From assembly GCA_007844125.1 (NCBI GenBank), contig CM017573.1, positions 12,073,514-12,137,513 of the forward strand: DNA of 64,000 nucleotides. Reading direction: 5' to 3'. The notes under the pieces are model-generated. The model worked only from the letters and a program-made list of their open reading frames with translations, had not been told where the DNA came from and made no database searches. Positions 48,801-61,000 of the stretch are shown in pieces (the stretch's first letter is position 1; each line of letters starts with the position of its first letter). Position numbers and translations under genes: made by a program. Source of the DNA: Sinonovacula constricta (lineage: Eukaryota > Mollusca > Bivalvia > Cardiida > Solecurtidae).

Positions 48801-50980
48801 TGGATAACTTGGAACCGTTATCTAGCTTCATGTACATCACCGCAATAGGTTAGAGACAACTTGGATAATTTGGAACCGTTATCTAGCTTCATGTACCTCA
48901 CCGCAATAGGTTAGAGACAACTTGGATAATTTGGAACCGTTATCTAGCTTCATGTACCTCACCGCAATAGGTTAGAGACAACTTGGATAATTTGGAACCG
49001 TTATCTAGCTTCATGGACCTCACCGCAATAGGTTAGAGACAACTTGGATAATTTGGAACCGTTATCTAGCTTCATGGACCTCACCGCAATAGGTTAGAGA
49101 CAACTTGGATAATTTGGAACCGTTATCTAGCTTCATGGACCTCACCGCAATAGGTTAGAGACAACTTGGATAATTTGGAACCGTTATCTAGCTTCATGGA
49201 CCTCACCGCAATAGGTTAGAGACAACTTGGATAACTTGGAACCGTTATCTAGCTTCATGTACATCACCGCAATAGGTTAGAGACAACTTGGATAACTTGG
49301 AACCGTTATCTAGCTTCATGTACATCACTGCAATAGGTTAGAGACAACTTGGATAACTTGGAACCGTTATCTAGCTTCATGTACATCACCGCAATAGGTT
49401 AGAGACAACTTGGATAATTTGGAACCGTTATCTAGCTTCATGTACCTCACCGCAATAGGTTAGAGACAACTTGGATAATTTGGAACCGTTATCTAGCTTC
49501 ATGTACCTCACCGCAATAGGTTAGAGACAACTTGGATAATTTGGAACCGTTATCTAGCTTCATGGACCTCACCGCAATAGGTTAGAGACAACTTGGATAA
49601 TTTGGAATCGTTATCTAGCTTCATGGACCTCACCGCAATAGGTTAGAGACAACTTGGATAACTTGGAACCGTTATCTAGCTTCATGGACCTCACCGCAAT
49701 AGGTTAGAGACAACTTGGATAATTTGGAACCGTTATCTAGCTTCATGGACTTCACCGCAATAGGTTAGAGACAACTTAGATAACTTGGAACCGTTATCTA
49801 GCTTCATGGACCTCACTGCAATAGGTTAGAGACAACTTGGATAAATTGGAACCGTTATCTAGCTTCATGTACCTCACCGCAATAGGTTAGAGACAACTTG
49901 GATAATTTGGAACCGTTATCTAGCTTCATGGACCTCACCGCAATAGGTTAGAGACAACTTGGATAATTTGGAACCGTTATCTAGCTTCATGGACCTCACC
50001 GCAATAGGTTAGAGACAACTTGGATAATTTGGAACCGTTATCTAGCTTCATGTACCTCACCGCAATAGGTTAGAGACAACTTGGATAACTTGGAACCGTT
50101 ATCTAGCTTCATGTACCTCACCGCAATAGGTTAGAGACAACTTGGATAATTTGGAACCGTTATCTAGCTTCATGGACCTCACCGCATTAGGTTAGAGACA
50201 ACTTGGATAACTTGGAACCGTTATCTAGCTTCATGGACCTCACCGCAATAGGTTAGAGACAACTTGGATAACTTGGAACCGTTATCTAGCTTCATGGACC
50301 TCACCACAATAGGTTAGAGACAACTTGGATAACTTGGAACCGTTATCTAGCTTCATGGACCTCACTGCAATAGGTTAGAGACAACTTGGATAACTTGGAA
50401 CCGTTATCTAGCTTCATGGACCTCACCGCAATAGGTTAGAGACAACTTGGATAACTTGGAACCGTTATCTAGCTTCATGGACCTCACCGCAATAAGTTAG
50501 AGACAACTTAGATAACTTGGAACCGTTATCTAGCTTCATGGACCTCACCGCAATAGGTTAAAGACAACTTGGATAATTTGGAACCGTTATCTAGCTTCAT
50601 GGACCTCACCGCAATAGGTTAGAGACAACTTGGATAACTTGGAACCGTTATCTAGCTTCATGGACCTCACCGCAATAGGTTAGAGACAACTTGGATAATT
50701 TAGAACCGTTATCTAGCTTCATGGACCTCACCGCAATAGGTTAGAGACAACTTGGATAACTTGGAACCGTTATCTAGCTTCATGGACCTCACCGCAATAG
50801 GTTAGAGACAACTTGGATAACTTGGAACCGTTATCTAGCTTCATGGACCTCACCACAATAGGTTAGAGACAACTTGGATAACTTGGAACCGTTATCTAGC
50901 TTCATGGACCTCACCACAATAGGTTAGAGACAACTTGGATAACTTGGAACCGTTATCTAGCTTCATGGACCTCACCTCAA
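36898..50980. repeat. 61-bp satellite, ~231 copies, with higher-order repeats
   Basis: Unit GTTAGAGACAACTTGGATAA + TTTGGAACCGTTATCTAGCT + TCATGGACCTCACCGCAATAG. The main variable sites are TTTGG/CTTGG, GGACCTC/GTACCTC/GTACATC, and CACCG/CACTG. Rare variants define larger duplications: 12 units (732 bp), about 20 units (1219-1220 bp) and 39 units (2379 bp). No long open frame, since 61 is not a multiple of 3. The array lies about 6 kb upstream of receptor exon 1. Confidence 0.98.
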
Positions 50981-51120
50981 ACAGGTTTAAGTCCCGGTCG
51001 GGATGAGGTTGGTTATAGTGGTGGGTTAGTGCTCATCCTCCACCATTCGTTTATTGGTGGGCGCCACTACCTCTGCAAAGACCATAAGCGTGTCTTTGCA
51101 CTGCAGTTAAAATAAAAAAG
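50981..51120 (+). mobile_element. SINE 3' part at the right border of the 61-bp satellite
   Basis: CAGGTTTAAGTCCCGGTCGG resembles a B box and is followed by a ~90-bp body and TTAAAATAAAAAAGTAAAAC. The A box side is missing where the satellite begins. Confidence 0.4.
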
Positions 51121-51659
51121 TAAAACAACAACAACAAAACAATAAACAGGCAAGTCCTGCCATAATTGATTCGTCTTATTTTCTCTACTATATTAGAAAC
51201 TACAAAATCCTGGCCTCTTATTTAGTCGAACAGACATCAATCTTTATGACAAGAGCCCAGTTGTCAGGGAAAAACAACAACACATTTCGGGATCACTTTG
51301 TGTTATAAATAATGACCTGGCTGACTTGGCTTGAAGAGGATTCTGGATCTGAGAAACAGACAATCCAATGGATGTACGTATGGTTTCCAGATAACACTAG
51401 ATCCACACAACTCGTTGATTAGGAAACAGACCAAACAGACAACAATTTTAATCAGAAAAAAAGATCGTGAACTCCCGCCAGAGTTCGTATTGCCGAAAGT
51501 GCGAAATGGCTGTCACAGAATGTGTTTTGCGAATTAATGGGTGTATGTGCTGCAAAAAGACAAATAAACAAACAAAAATAAATAAAAAAATGACTAAAAT
51601 TGAAAAAAAAAACAAACAACAAAAAACACACAAAAAACAAATAATAATAATACAAATAA

Positions 51660-51669
51660 AGTAATACAA

Positions 51670-51752
<83 letters not shown>

Positions 51753-51814
51753 GCAAAAATAATAATAATAATAATAAATATTATTATTATTTTAATTTTT
51801 TGTTTGTTATTAAT

Positions 51815-51864
<50 letters not shown>

Positions 51865-51918
51865 TATGTTGATGTTGATGTTGATAATGATGATGATGGT
51901 TATTATTATTCGTAGTAA

Positions 51919-51972
<54 letters not shown>

Positions 51973-51990
51973 AAGTAGTACATGTAGCAG

Positions 51991-52062
<72 letters not shown>

Positions 52063-52090
52063 CAAGTAGTAGTAGTAGTAGAAGTAATAG

Positions 52091-52139
<49 letters not shown>

Positions 52140-52140
52140 T
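51660..52140. repeat. Compound trinucleotide microsatellite: AAT, ATC, AGT, ATT
   Basis: Successive blocks of (TAA)n at 51672-51780, (ATC)n at 51817-51862, (TAG)n at 51915-52090 and (ATT)n at 52092-52138. Frames of poly-Leu/Ile/Ser/Tyr are artefacts. Confidence 0.97.
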
Positions 52141-52839
52141 AATCGTATGCAAACAGAGTTAAAGTTATCTGAACTGTAGAATAAAATAAAAGTGAACCTT
52201 ACATTTATTTATTATAACAATAAATAGCCAAAATCTAATATGTGAACCATGCCAGGAGGTTTTGCACTGTTGAAATCTTCAGATAAATGTTGTGTTGTTT
52301 GTTTTCTTATCAGAAAGGAATACGTCCGATATACTGTGAACACTCCTTTTAAGGAACTGAGGTTTTTAAACATTTAAGGAAGGCCGGAGAAAAATGTAGA
52401 CATTAAGAAAGGCAGTCAACAGATTGTGATGAAAGAATAATTCGTGTTGATATATCTACCAACTAAATAGTTATAAACAACAACTTAATATTAAATTTAA
52501 AATCGAATTGAAAACTGTACATTGATATCGAGACATTTTTCTTCAAGAATTATTATAAGCAAAGACTGTAGCTATATACATTTAGGCACAACAAACGTTT
52601 TGTACATCTTTTGAAAAACATTTAAACCATGTAGACAAATCAAAGAAAATAAATGTTCACAACTCGCATGTTTTAACAGAACAACAGAACCATTGCCTAT
52701 GCACACATGGGTACAGTTTTTTCAAGAATGTGACAGTTTGTTTGCCTTTGGAATAGTGTACTCCGTTTACTAAGTAAAAAACAACATTATAATTAATCCA
52801 CTTCCTCAAGGGTAGTTACCGCGCTTTTCCACAGCATCG
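52141..52839. other. AT-rich spacer, no gene seen
   Basis: No frame, repeat unit or RNA-like fold recognised. Confidence 0.5.
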
Positions 52840-52842
52840 ATG

Positions 52843-52912
52843 GTGTGACGTCACTTCCTCTGTCACTTAGCAACGTCAGACGCGATCCAATTCTCAGACT
52901 TCCGGTGGTGTC
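52843..52912. promoter_or_regulatory. Promoter-like cluster: CRE and ETS sites
   Basis: TGACGTCAC (palindromic CRE) is followed by ACTTCCTC and, 50 bases on, ACTTCCGGT (ETS core on the minus strand), with GCAACGTCAG between. The block is less AT-rich than its flanks. Such clusters mark TATA-less animal promoters; no transcript start can be assigned. A 105-codon minus frame at 52894-53211 begins next to it and is not recognised. Confidence 0.25.
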
Positions 52913-54058
52913 GTATGTACGTCCTGTAAGATGGTGCAATAAATCTCTATAATAGCCATGGCGTTAATTACGAAGGTATAACAAGGCGGCCTTCGTTCTC
53001 GGGGTAGGGATAGGATCCTAAGAAAAATGTTCAATCCGTGTGACATGGGTTCTCCATGCGGCCAATGTGTGACGTGACCGGAATCGGAAGTAATCAAAGT
53101 AGGTTGAGCAAGATCCCGATGGTTATATGCAAAGGAGGCGTTGTTATGGTGACACGCCGAAGGCGATGGTGATGAAACGTTGCGTACGAGATCAGAGTGA
53201 TGTTTAGGCACATAAATTGTGTAATAATGTACGTACTATCATTTGCCAGAAACATGTACACAGATTAAGCTTTTTATGAAAGCCACAATCATAAATGATA
53301 TTAACTTGTTCACTATATGTTAACTGTTCCGATGCCTGCATAAATGAATGGACATTTATATATCATTTTGAAAGTCGAATTAAGCCAACACACTTACTAA
53401 TAAAAACATAATAAACGTACAATAAAAAGATGTGAACGCCGTTTCAGTAATAAAGTGTTGAGACTAGATAAAGCTTGAACCAAAGCAAATAAATACCAAA
53501 GAAATTTATTACCTCAATGCGTCCGATGGGTAACAGAGGTTAGACAAACATTAGAAATAACCACATTGGTAACATCTAATGTGTTTTTATTTAAAGTTAA
53601 TGTTGATGTGGTATATTTACCTCAGACCATCTGCTGTTATCATCCGATTGGTTGTTTTGTTTCTGTAATCGAATTCGCCGCCGTCGTTGTTATTGTCGCG
53701 AAGGTAGCAGAGGAAGGTAGCAGAGGAAAACGGTCAGCGCCATCACAGCTGCCCCACCAATACACACTGGTTTCAATAAGTCTGCATAAGACAACAAAAA
53801 CTGCATACCAATACATCAAAACAACAATTCGGTAAATTCGCCGAAAGTCAACATTGACTATTGACTGTTAATGTAAGGAATCGAACCCGAAACTGTCAAT
53901 GTGTAAGGCCGGTCATTAATGGTGTCATTCATAAACATTATATCTATGCAAATGAAAGGTAAAATATATTTTAAAATGATATGTAGCGTTGGTGTGTTAA
54001 ACTTGAGTGTGTTCGCATTTGTGATGTTTATTTACTAAAAATTATACTCAATTTATTC
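52913..54058. other. Spacer without a supported gene
   Basis: Holds the unrecognised 105-codon minus frame 52894-53211 and an 89-codon plus frame at 53566-53835 without motif. At 53878-53890 AATCGAACCCGAA looks like a reverse B box of an old SINE. Confidence 0.35.
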
Positions 54059-54112
54059 ATGTCGAAAATTCTATCTGCTCGGCCAAGAGTGCCTCGTCGT
54101 CATATGACACAG
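54059..54112 (+). other. Possible short first coding exon
   Basis: ATG at 54059 opens 18 codons, MSKILSARPRVPRRHMTQ, ending exactly at CAG|GTAAGG. The donor is good, but no partner exon was found and the peptide is not recognisable. Confidence 0.15.
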
Positions 54113-54439
54113 GTAAGGCGCCATGTCATCTTATAAAAAGTAGGCACATACCTGACATTGTTTGGCGGTCGTACGCACACATGGCGCACATATTTATTCA
54201 TGTATTCATCTATTTTGCTTTTGCGATACTAGATCGATATGGGTGTCTACTCTTTATTACCCATATGAAAGAAATATATTAATTATCTCCCTTGTGGGTA
54301 AGTATTTTCACGTACATGTACTTTATACAGAAAATATTCTTAGTTTCATTTTGAATGTATCCTACTGTTGAATTTATCCTAATGCTCAATCCCTTTTACC
54401 CCTTACTGTCTTGTTTAACAAGATATTATTCTGTGTCCT

Positions 54440-55080
54440 AGCATCACCTCGGACATTAGATATTTACATAACCTCGTGTGATAACAATTGTTTTCTCATA
54501 CATCGATGTGTAAAACATGTCTCTTGTAAAACCATCCTGAACGACTGCTTTTAAATACATACATTTCATGTCGCACTTGAAGTCCCAAACTTCGTCAAAT
54601 CTTTTAAAAATCATATGTTAAGGGAAGCAACAGCTTATGACAAAAATGCAATAATTGATAAGGATTTACATCCCTTTGATATTTTTCATTTTGTCTAATG
54701 ACGTCGTATGTGGTGACGTATCATTCTTCGAAAACTTCGCGTCATTTATCTCGCCTTTTAAAGCAACAGACCTTGATTTTCATATAAAAAAGCCAATGTA
54801 TGCATGTGCAGTCTGACTTTGAGTTAGTGCGATGAAAGGATGTGCAATTGTATTAGTATGTCTCTATTTCGGTTGCCGTGTTTTAATTTGACTCAATCAA
54901 ACGATCCTGAGAAACTAAAATCTGTTGACTCTGTACCCCACCCACCCATAGTTTAGTTTGAGTCTGCTGCACCTACAATGAAGCTTTGGTAACTTCGGCA
55001 ACAAGTAAGTTAAACTTTATTCACTTTTTTACTGATCGTTATTCATGAAGAATGATTAATTTTGCTAGTTTTTGTTAAGT
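54440..55080 (+). repeat. Dispersed repeat D, copy 2
   Basis: Collinear with 24750-25395 and in the same orientation, clearly diverged. Contains GACGTCGTATGTGGTGACGT and ATGATTAATTTTGCTAG. Confidence 0.75.
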
Positions 55081-55374
55081 GCTTAACAAAACATAACACA
55101 CACACTCGAACGCAAATTCCATTTTCGAACAAAAGATCTAACCATAAAAACAACTATTTTGCTTATAAAACAGACGGTAGGGTACATAAATACATTTTAT
55201 TGAAATTATCCATGTTTGTGTACATATATATGAAGTTAAAATATTGCTAAAGTTAAATATTAAAACGTTTCTGAAAAATGTAGAAAGGAAATTTAGTGCA
55301 CACTGCAGCTAGAATTTCATGAGTGGTAAGTTGCTTACCCTTTGAGACTAATATGACAGGAAGGGGTAAGATTT

Positions 55375-55725
55375 TTTTCGGTTGGGGTAAAGTATTTTAG
55401 GTAGGTGTAAGGTATGTTTAGGTAGGTGTAAGGTATTTTAGGTAGATGTATTAGGTTTTAGGTATGTGTACTATATTTTAAGTAGGTGCAAGATATTTAA
55501 GCTTGGTGTAGCGTACTTTAGGTAGGTGTTAGTTGTTTTAGGTAGGTGTTTTAGGTTTTAGGTAGGTGTAAGAATTTTTTCTAGTTGTAAGATATTTTAG
55601 GTAGGTGTAAGGTGTTTTAGGTAGTTGTTAGGTGTTTTAGGTAGGTGTAAGATGTTTCAGGTAGGTGTAAGGTATTTTAGGTAGGTGTTAGATGTTTTAG
55701 GTAGGTGTAAGACATTTTGATAATT
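55375..55725. repeat. Degenerate ~18-19-bp array TTTTAGGTAGGTGTAAGGT
   Basis: About 18 units, for example GTATTTTAGGTAGGTGTAAG, with substitutions in most copies. Sits directly against dispersed repeat C. Confidence 0.9.
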
Positions 55726-55729
55726 AGGA

Positions 55730-55925
55730 TACTTCTTAATTATTGTTAAATTTAATATACAATTCAGTGAAAATACACTGAACACTAAAAAACACAGTCG
55801 TGAGTTTAATACAAAATATATGTCCAGATTTCGGCCTGAATTAGTTTCTGCCTTCAAAGATGGCTGCCTTAAAATTTCTTAGCAGTGCCTTTGACATCAA
55901 TATGGAAACTATCTATTGGAGACGA
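55730..55925. repeat. Dispersed repeat C, copy 2
   Basis: Matches 23360-23560, including CAGATTTCGGCCTGAATTAG and AGCAGTGCCTTTGACATCA. Confidence 0.7.
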
Positions 55926-56112
55926 ATTCAAATCTCAGATTAATAAGGAAAACCGACATCCATGTTTTTTCCTGATGTAATATTAATTGTCTTTATATTA
56001 TGAGAATGTTTAATCTCAAATTACAATTTTACCTGATTAAGTATTGTAAGGATTTCTTTCTTACCGATTTAGTTTGTCATTAAAACAATTTAACGAATAA
56101 AAACACAGTTGA

Positions 56113-56470
56113 CCGGACCAGGTAGCGCAACGGTAGAGCGTCGGCTCCAGGTACGAGAGGCCCCAGGTTCGAACCCGGACCGCAACGTAATAAAGTCCTA
56201 AAATGATAGTGGTATAGCTCCCTTAGATTCAATCGGTGCTTGCTGGCCACGAAACGGATAGGAATCTGGTCATATGACAAACAAATATAAGGGTAGTTCC
56301 ACGACTGGTTGGGCCGATGTCAGGATAATGTGACTAGGTGTAGTATTATGCCAGATGTTCCCGACAAATTATACACAGTGAAGGCAGCACTTTAGTTACT
56401 TCAAGTGAACACCATCCCCTGATAAATGAAATAATGTTGGTGGAATGATAAACCCAACAAACAAATAAAA
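56113..56470 (+). mobile_element. tRNA-derived SINE, near full length
   Basis: A box GGTAGCGCAACGGTAGAGCG, B box GGTTCGAACCCGGACC, then a body with CCACGACTGGTTGGGCCGAT and GTCAGGATAATGTGACTAGG, and a tail ATAAACCCAACAAACAAATA. The middle block resembles the conserved central domain of bivalve SINEs as I remember it. The 3' part is shared with 4785-4867. Confidence 0.7.
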
Positions 56471-56564
56471 CACAGTAATAGAAAGAGAAAAGAGATATTA
56501 AGTAATACAAAAGTTTAGTCAATTGACAACAACAAACACACTGTTGGACAGATTTCAAACTTAC

Positions 56565-56625
56565 CTGAGGTAATAGGTTCGTCTTCCGGTGACAGCTGGT
56601 GAATACAGTATCCTGCCTTGCAGAC
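56565..56625 (-). CDS. Candidate internal exon of an unknown minus-strand gene
   Basis: Minus strand: pyrimidine-rich CCGTTTCCTTTCTCTACATAG precedes 56625, and CTCAG|GTAAGT ends the exon at 56565. The 61 nt read VCKAGYCIHQLSPEDEPITS plus one base. Two cysteines in CKAGYC suggest an extracellular protein. Both splice sites are close to consensus. No neighbouring exon was identified and no family is recognised. It lies 26 kb upstream of receptor exon 1 on the same strand. Confidence 0.35.
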
Positions 56626-56799
56626 CTATGTAGAGAAAGGAAACGGAATGGATTGAATTATGAAAAATGTATATATCTTCGTTTTTATTTGATACATCTT
56701 ATAAGATATAACTTTTACTGCCAATGTAATTTTAAACTATCGCCTTAACAAAACTTGCTAAAAGCTAAAGCTGTAAATGTTAAGCTGACGCATTTGTTT

Positions 56800-56885
56800 G
56801 CGGTCTTCCTCCGACAAAATTGCTTGGCGTCGCTCATAATTGGTCGCTGCGATGTACATCAAAAATAAAATATAAATAAATCAAA
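56800..56885 (+). mobile_element. SINE 3'-end fragment
   Basis: GGTCTTCCTCCGACAAAATT, GGCGTCGCTCATAATTGGTC and GCTGCGATGTACATCAAAAA match the 3' end of the SINE at 31390-31600, followed by an AAAT tail. Confidence 0.5.
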
Positions 56886-57055
56886 TCAATCAAAAGTTAG
56901 TTTTGAGAGCTTTGAGATTGTGTTAAAGGCGGCATGCGTCAGTTTGTCTACACCCAATACATATAATAATAATGTTATGCCTGTTTGGTGAAATTAAGGC
57001 ATAATATCTACATAAACTAATAATGTAGTCTTAGCAAGGACAATTGCAAACATTA

Positions 57056-57430
57056 CCTTAACTGTTAGACAGTAAGATTCAAGAATAAACGGCGTTAAGC
57101 GTCCATTTTATCCAAATCTATAAATAGGCACGATAGGGATTTCAACTATAAATAGATATTGACGTCACAGCGAATTGCCAAGAGGATGATAGAACGTTGT
57201 CCCAAAATCAAGTGGTCACGTGGTTTTGTTAGTTTTTAAATAGCTTTGCAGTTTGGCTCAGATAGGAAATACCTATTTGCAATGACGAGTGTTGATTAAT
57301 GCTTGACTGTTCACAGAGATTTAGGACATCAATGAACAGCATTTTGCCATACCTTTTCAGATAACAATGATTTATTTGGTTATTTGAGAAAATAAATTTT
57401 GGTCTAAACTGTCGGATACCATCTTTTAGA
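57056..57430 (-). mobile_element. Family-B MITE, reverse copy
   Basis: Contains CTATAAATAGGCACGATAGG, GTGGTCACGTGG, TTGGCTCAGATAGGAAATAC and AACTGTCGGATACCATCTTT, in the order of the 26.45-kb copy. Confidence 0.65.
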
Positions 57431-57599
57431 TCATTCAACATGGCGCCTAATGTTTTTGCCATGGAGGCTGTTTTAATAACATAATCACTGCACATGCGTG
57501 TTTGCTTTCATGCGTGAAGCAATGCACTGTTTTAAAAGCAATGTTACGAACAAGCAAAAATCGAAATGAAAAGTTAGCATACGTGTTAATTCTTTTTGC

Positions 57600-57805
57600 A
57601 GAGTTTGTACGGCACCAACTACACTACAACTGTACAGCGTGTGTCAGATAGGAAATACATGTCAGTGATGATACATGGGGTGTTTGACATTTCACTTAGA
57701 TGTAAGTCAACAATTAACAACATTTCGCAGGATAAGTTTATGTAACAATAGGTTTTATGGATGTTTGGGCGAAAATGAAACCTAAAAATGTTTAATATCA
57801 CCTTT
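57600..57805 (-). mobile_element. Family-B MITE fragment, reverse
   Basis: GTGTCAGATAGGAAATACAT, a TTTCGCAGGATAAGTTTATG block and ATATCACCTTTAAACTTT correspond to the middle and right end of other reverse copies. Confidence 0.4.
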
Positions 57806-58037
57806 AAACTTTAACTTCCAACCAAGGGGACTGCCAGTGGCCAAGGGAATAATTCGCCCATGTGTAGCTCTCCTGGCAATCCCTACAATTTGCAGCGAAC
57901 GTTCGAGTTCAGGTCGACGCGTAAAGTTTGCGATTTGGAGATGTCACCCAGCTGACCAGAAGAGGGACCGTCATTCTAATCAGACATATTTCTCTAATCC
58001 ATTTTTCAATACAAAAATTGAGTGACGTCGTTCAGTT

Positions 58038-61000
58038 GTGCAAAATACACCCATGTTTGTTTACTTGGAATACTGGGGACACACATCTGAATTGTCCCTT
58101 TCAATCATATACAACAAAATACTCCCATGTTTGTTTACTTGGTATACTGGGGGAAACAAACCTTTGTCCCTTTCAATCATTTCCAACAAAATACACCCAT
58201 GTTTGTTTACTTGGTATACTGGGAAAACAAACATGAATCGTCCCTTTCTATAATATCCAACAAATAACACCCATGTCTGTTTACTTAGAATACTGGTGAA
58301 ACAAACCTGAATTGTCCCGTTCTATAATATCCAACAAATAACACCTATGTCTGTTTTCTAGGAATACTGGGGAAACAAACCTGAATTGTCCCTTTCAATA
58401 ATATCCAACACAATACACCGTTTGTTTACTTGGTATACAGGGAAAAAACGTGAATTGTCCCTTTCAATCATATCCAACAAAATACACATATGTTTGTTTA
58501 CTTGGAATACTGGGGAAACAAACCTGAATTGTCCATTTCAATAATATCTAACAAAATACATCACTGTTTGTTTACTTGGTATACAGGGAAAAAACGTGAA
58601 TTGTCCCTTTCAATCATATCCAACAAAATACACATATGTTTGTTTACTTGGAATACTGGGGAAACAAACCTGAATTGTCCATTTCAATAATATCTAACAA
58701 AATACATCACTGTTTGTTTACTTGGTATACTGGGGAAACAAACCTGAATTGTCCCTTTCAATAATATCCAACAAAATACATCAATGTTTGTTTACTTGGT
58801 ATACTGGGGAAACAAACCTGAATTGTCCCTTTCAATAATATCCAACAAAACACATCAATGTTTGTTTACTTGGTATACTGGGGAAACAAACCTGAATTGT
58901 CCCTTTCAATAATAGCCAACAAAATACATCAATGTTTGTTTACTTGGTATACTGGGGAAACAAACCTGAATTGTCCCTTTCAATCATATCCAACAAAATG
59001 CACCCATGTTTGTTTACTTGGAATATTGAGGAAACAACCCTGAATTGTCGATTTCATTAATATCCAACAAAATGCACCTATGTATGTTTACTTGGTATAC
59101 TAAGGAAACAAACGTGTATTTTCCCTTTCAATAATATCCAACAAAATACACCTATGTTTGTTTACTTGGTATACTGGGGAAACAAACGTGAATTGTCCCT
59201 TTCAATAATATCCAACAAAATACACCCATGTTTGTTGACTTGATATACTGGGGAAACAAACATGCATTGTCCCTTTCAATAATATTCAACAAAATACACC
59301 TATGTTTGTTTACTTGGTATACTGGGGAAACAAACCTGAATTGTCCATTTCAATAATATCCAACAAAATGCACCTATGTTTGTTTACTTGGTTTACTGAA
59401 GAAAACAAACCTGAATTGTCTCTTTCAATAATATCCAACAAAATGCACCTATGTTTGTTTACTTGGTATACTAGGAAAATAAACCTGAATTGTCTATTTC
59501 AATAATATCCAACAAAATGCACCTATGTTTGTTTACTTGGTTTACTGAAGAAAACAAACCTGAATTGTCCATTTCAATAATATCCAACAAAATGCACCCA
59601 TGTTTGTTTACTTGGTATACTGGGTAAACAAACCTAAATTGTCCCTTTCAATCATATACAACAAAATACTCCCATGTTTGTTTACTTGGTATACTGGGGG
59701 AAACAAACCTTTGTCCCTTTCAATCATTTCCAACAAAATACACCCATGTTTGTTTACTTGGTATACTGGGAAAACAAACCTGAATCGTCCCTTTCTATAA
59801 TATCCAACAAATAACACCCATGTCTGTTTACTTAGAATACTGGTGAAACAAACCTGAATTGTCCCGTTCTATAATATCCAACACAATACACCGTTTGTTT
59901 ACTTGGTATACAGGGAAAAAACGTGAATTGTCCCTTTCAATCATATCCAACAAAATACACATATGTTTGTTTACTTGGAATACTGGGGAAACAAACCTGA
60001 ATTGTCCATTTCAATAATATCTAACAAAATACATCACTGTTTGTTTACTTGGTATACTGGGGAAACAAACCTGAATTGTCCCTTTCAATAATATCCAACA
60101 AAATACATCAATGTTTGTTTACTTGGTATACTGGGGAAACAAACCTGAATTGTCCCTTTCAATAATATCCAACAAAACACATCAATGTTTGTTTACTTGG
60201 TATACTGGGGAAACAAACCTGAATTGTCCCTTTCAATAATAGCCAACAAAATACATCAATGTTTGTTTACTTGGTATACTGGGGAAACAAACCTGAATTG
60301 TCCCTTTCAATCATATCCAACAAAATGCACCCATGTTTGTTTACTTGGAATATTGAGGAAACAAACCTGAATTGTCGATTTCATTAATATCCAACAAAAT
60401 GCACCTATGTATGTTTACTTGGTATACTAAGGAAACAAACGTGTATTTTCCCTTTCAATAATATCCAACAAAATACACCTATGTTTGTTTACTTGGTATA
60501 CTGGGGAAACAAACCTGAATTGTCCTTTTCAATGATATCCAACAAAATGCACCTATGTTTGTTTACTTGGTATACTGGGGAAACAAACGTGAATTGTCCC
60601 TTTCAATAATATCCAACAAAATACACCCATGTTTGTTGACTTGATATACTGGGGAAACAAACATGCATTGTCCCTTTCAATAATATTCAACAAAATACAC
60701 CTATGTTTGTTTACTTGGTATACTGGGGAAACAAACCTGAATTGTCCATTTCAATAATATCCAACAAAATGCACCTATGTTTGTTTACTTGGTTTACTCA
60801 AGAAAACAAACCTGAATTGTCTCTTTCAATAATATCCAACAAAATGCACCTATGTTTGTTTACTTGGTTTACTGAAGTAAACAAACCTGAATTGTCCCTT
60901 TCAATCATATCCAACAAAATGCACCTATGTTTGTTTACTTGGTATACTGGGTAAACAAACCTAAATTGTCCCTTTCAATCATATGCAACAAAATACTCCC

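Noticed and set aside
36898..50980. CRISPR-like look of regularly spaced repeats
   Set aside because: Units are contiguous with no unique spacers, and the DNA is animal. The same applies to the 36-, 40-, 48-, 74- and 90-bp arrays.
51452..52093. 213-codon minus frame rich in Leu, Thr and Asp
   Set aside because: Created by AAT/ATC/AGT trinucleotide runs.
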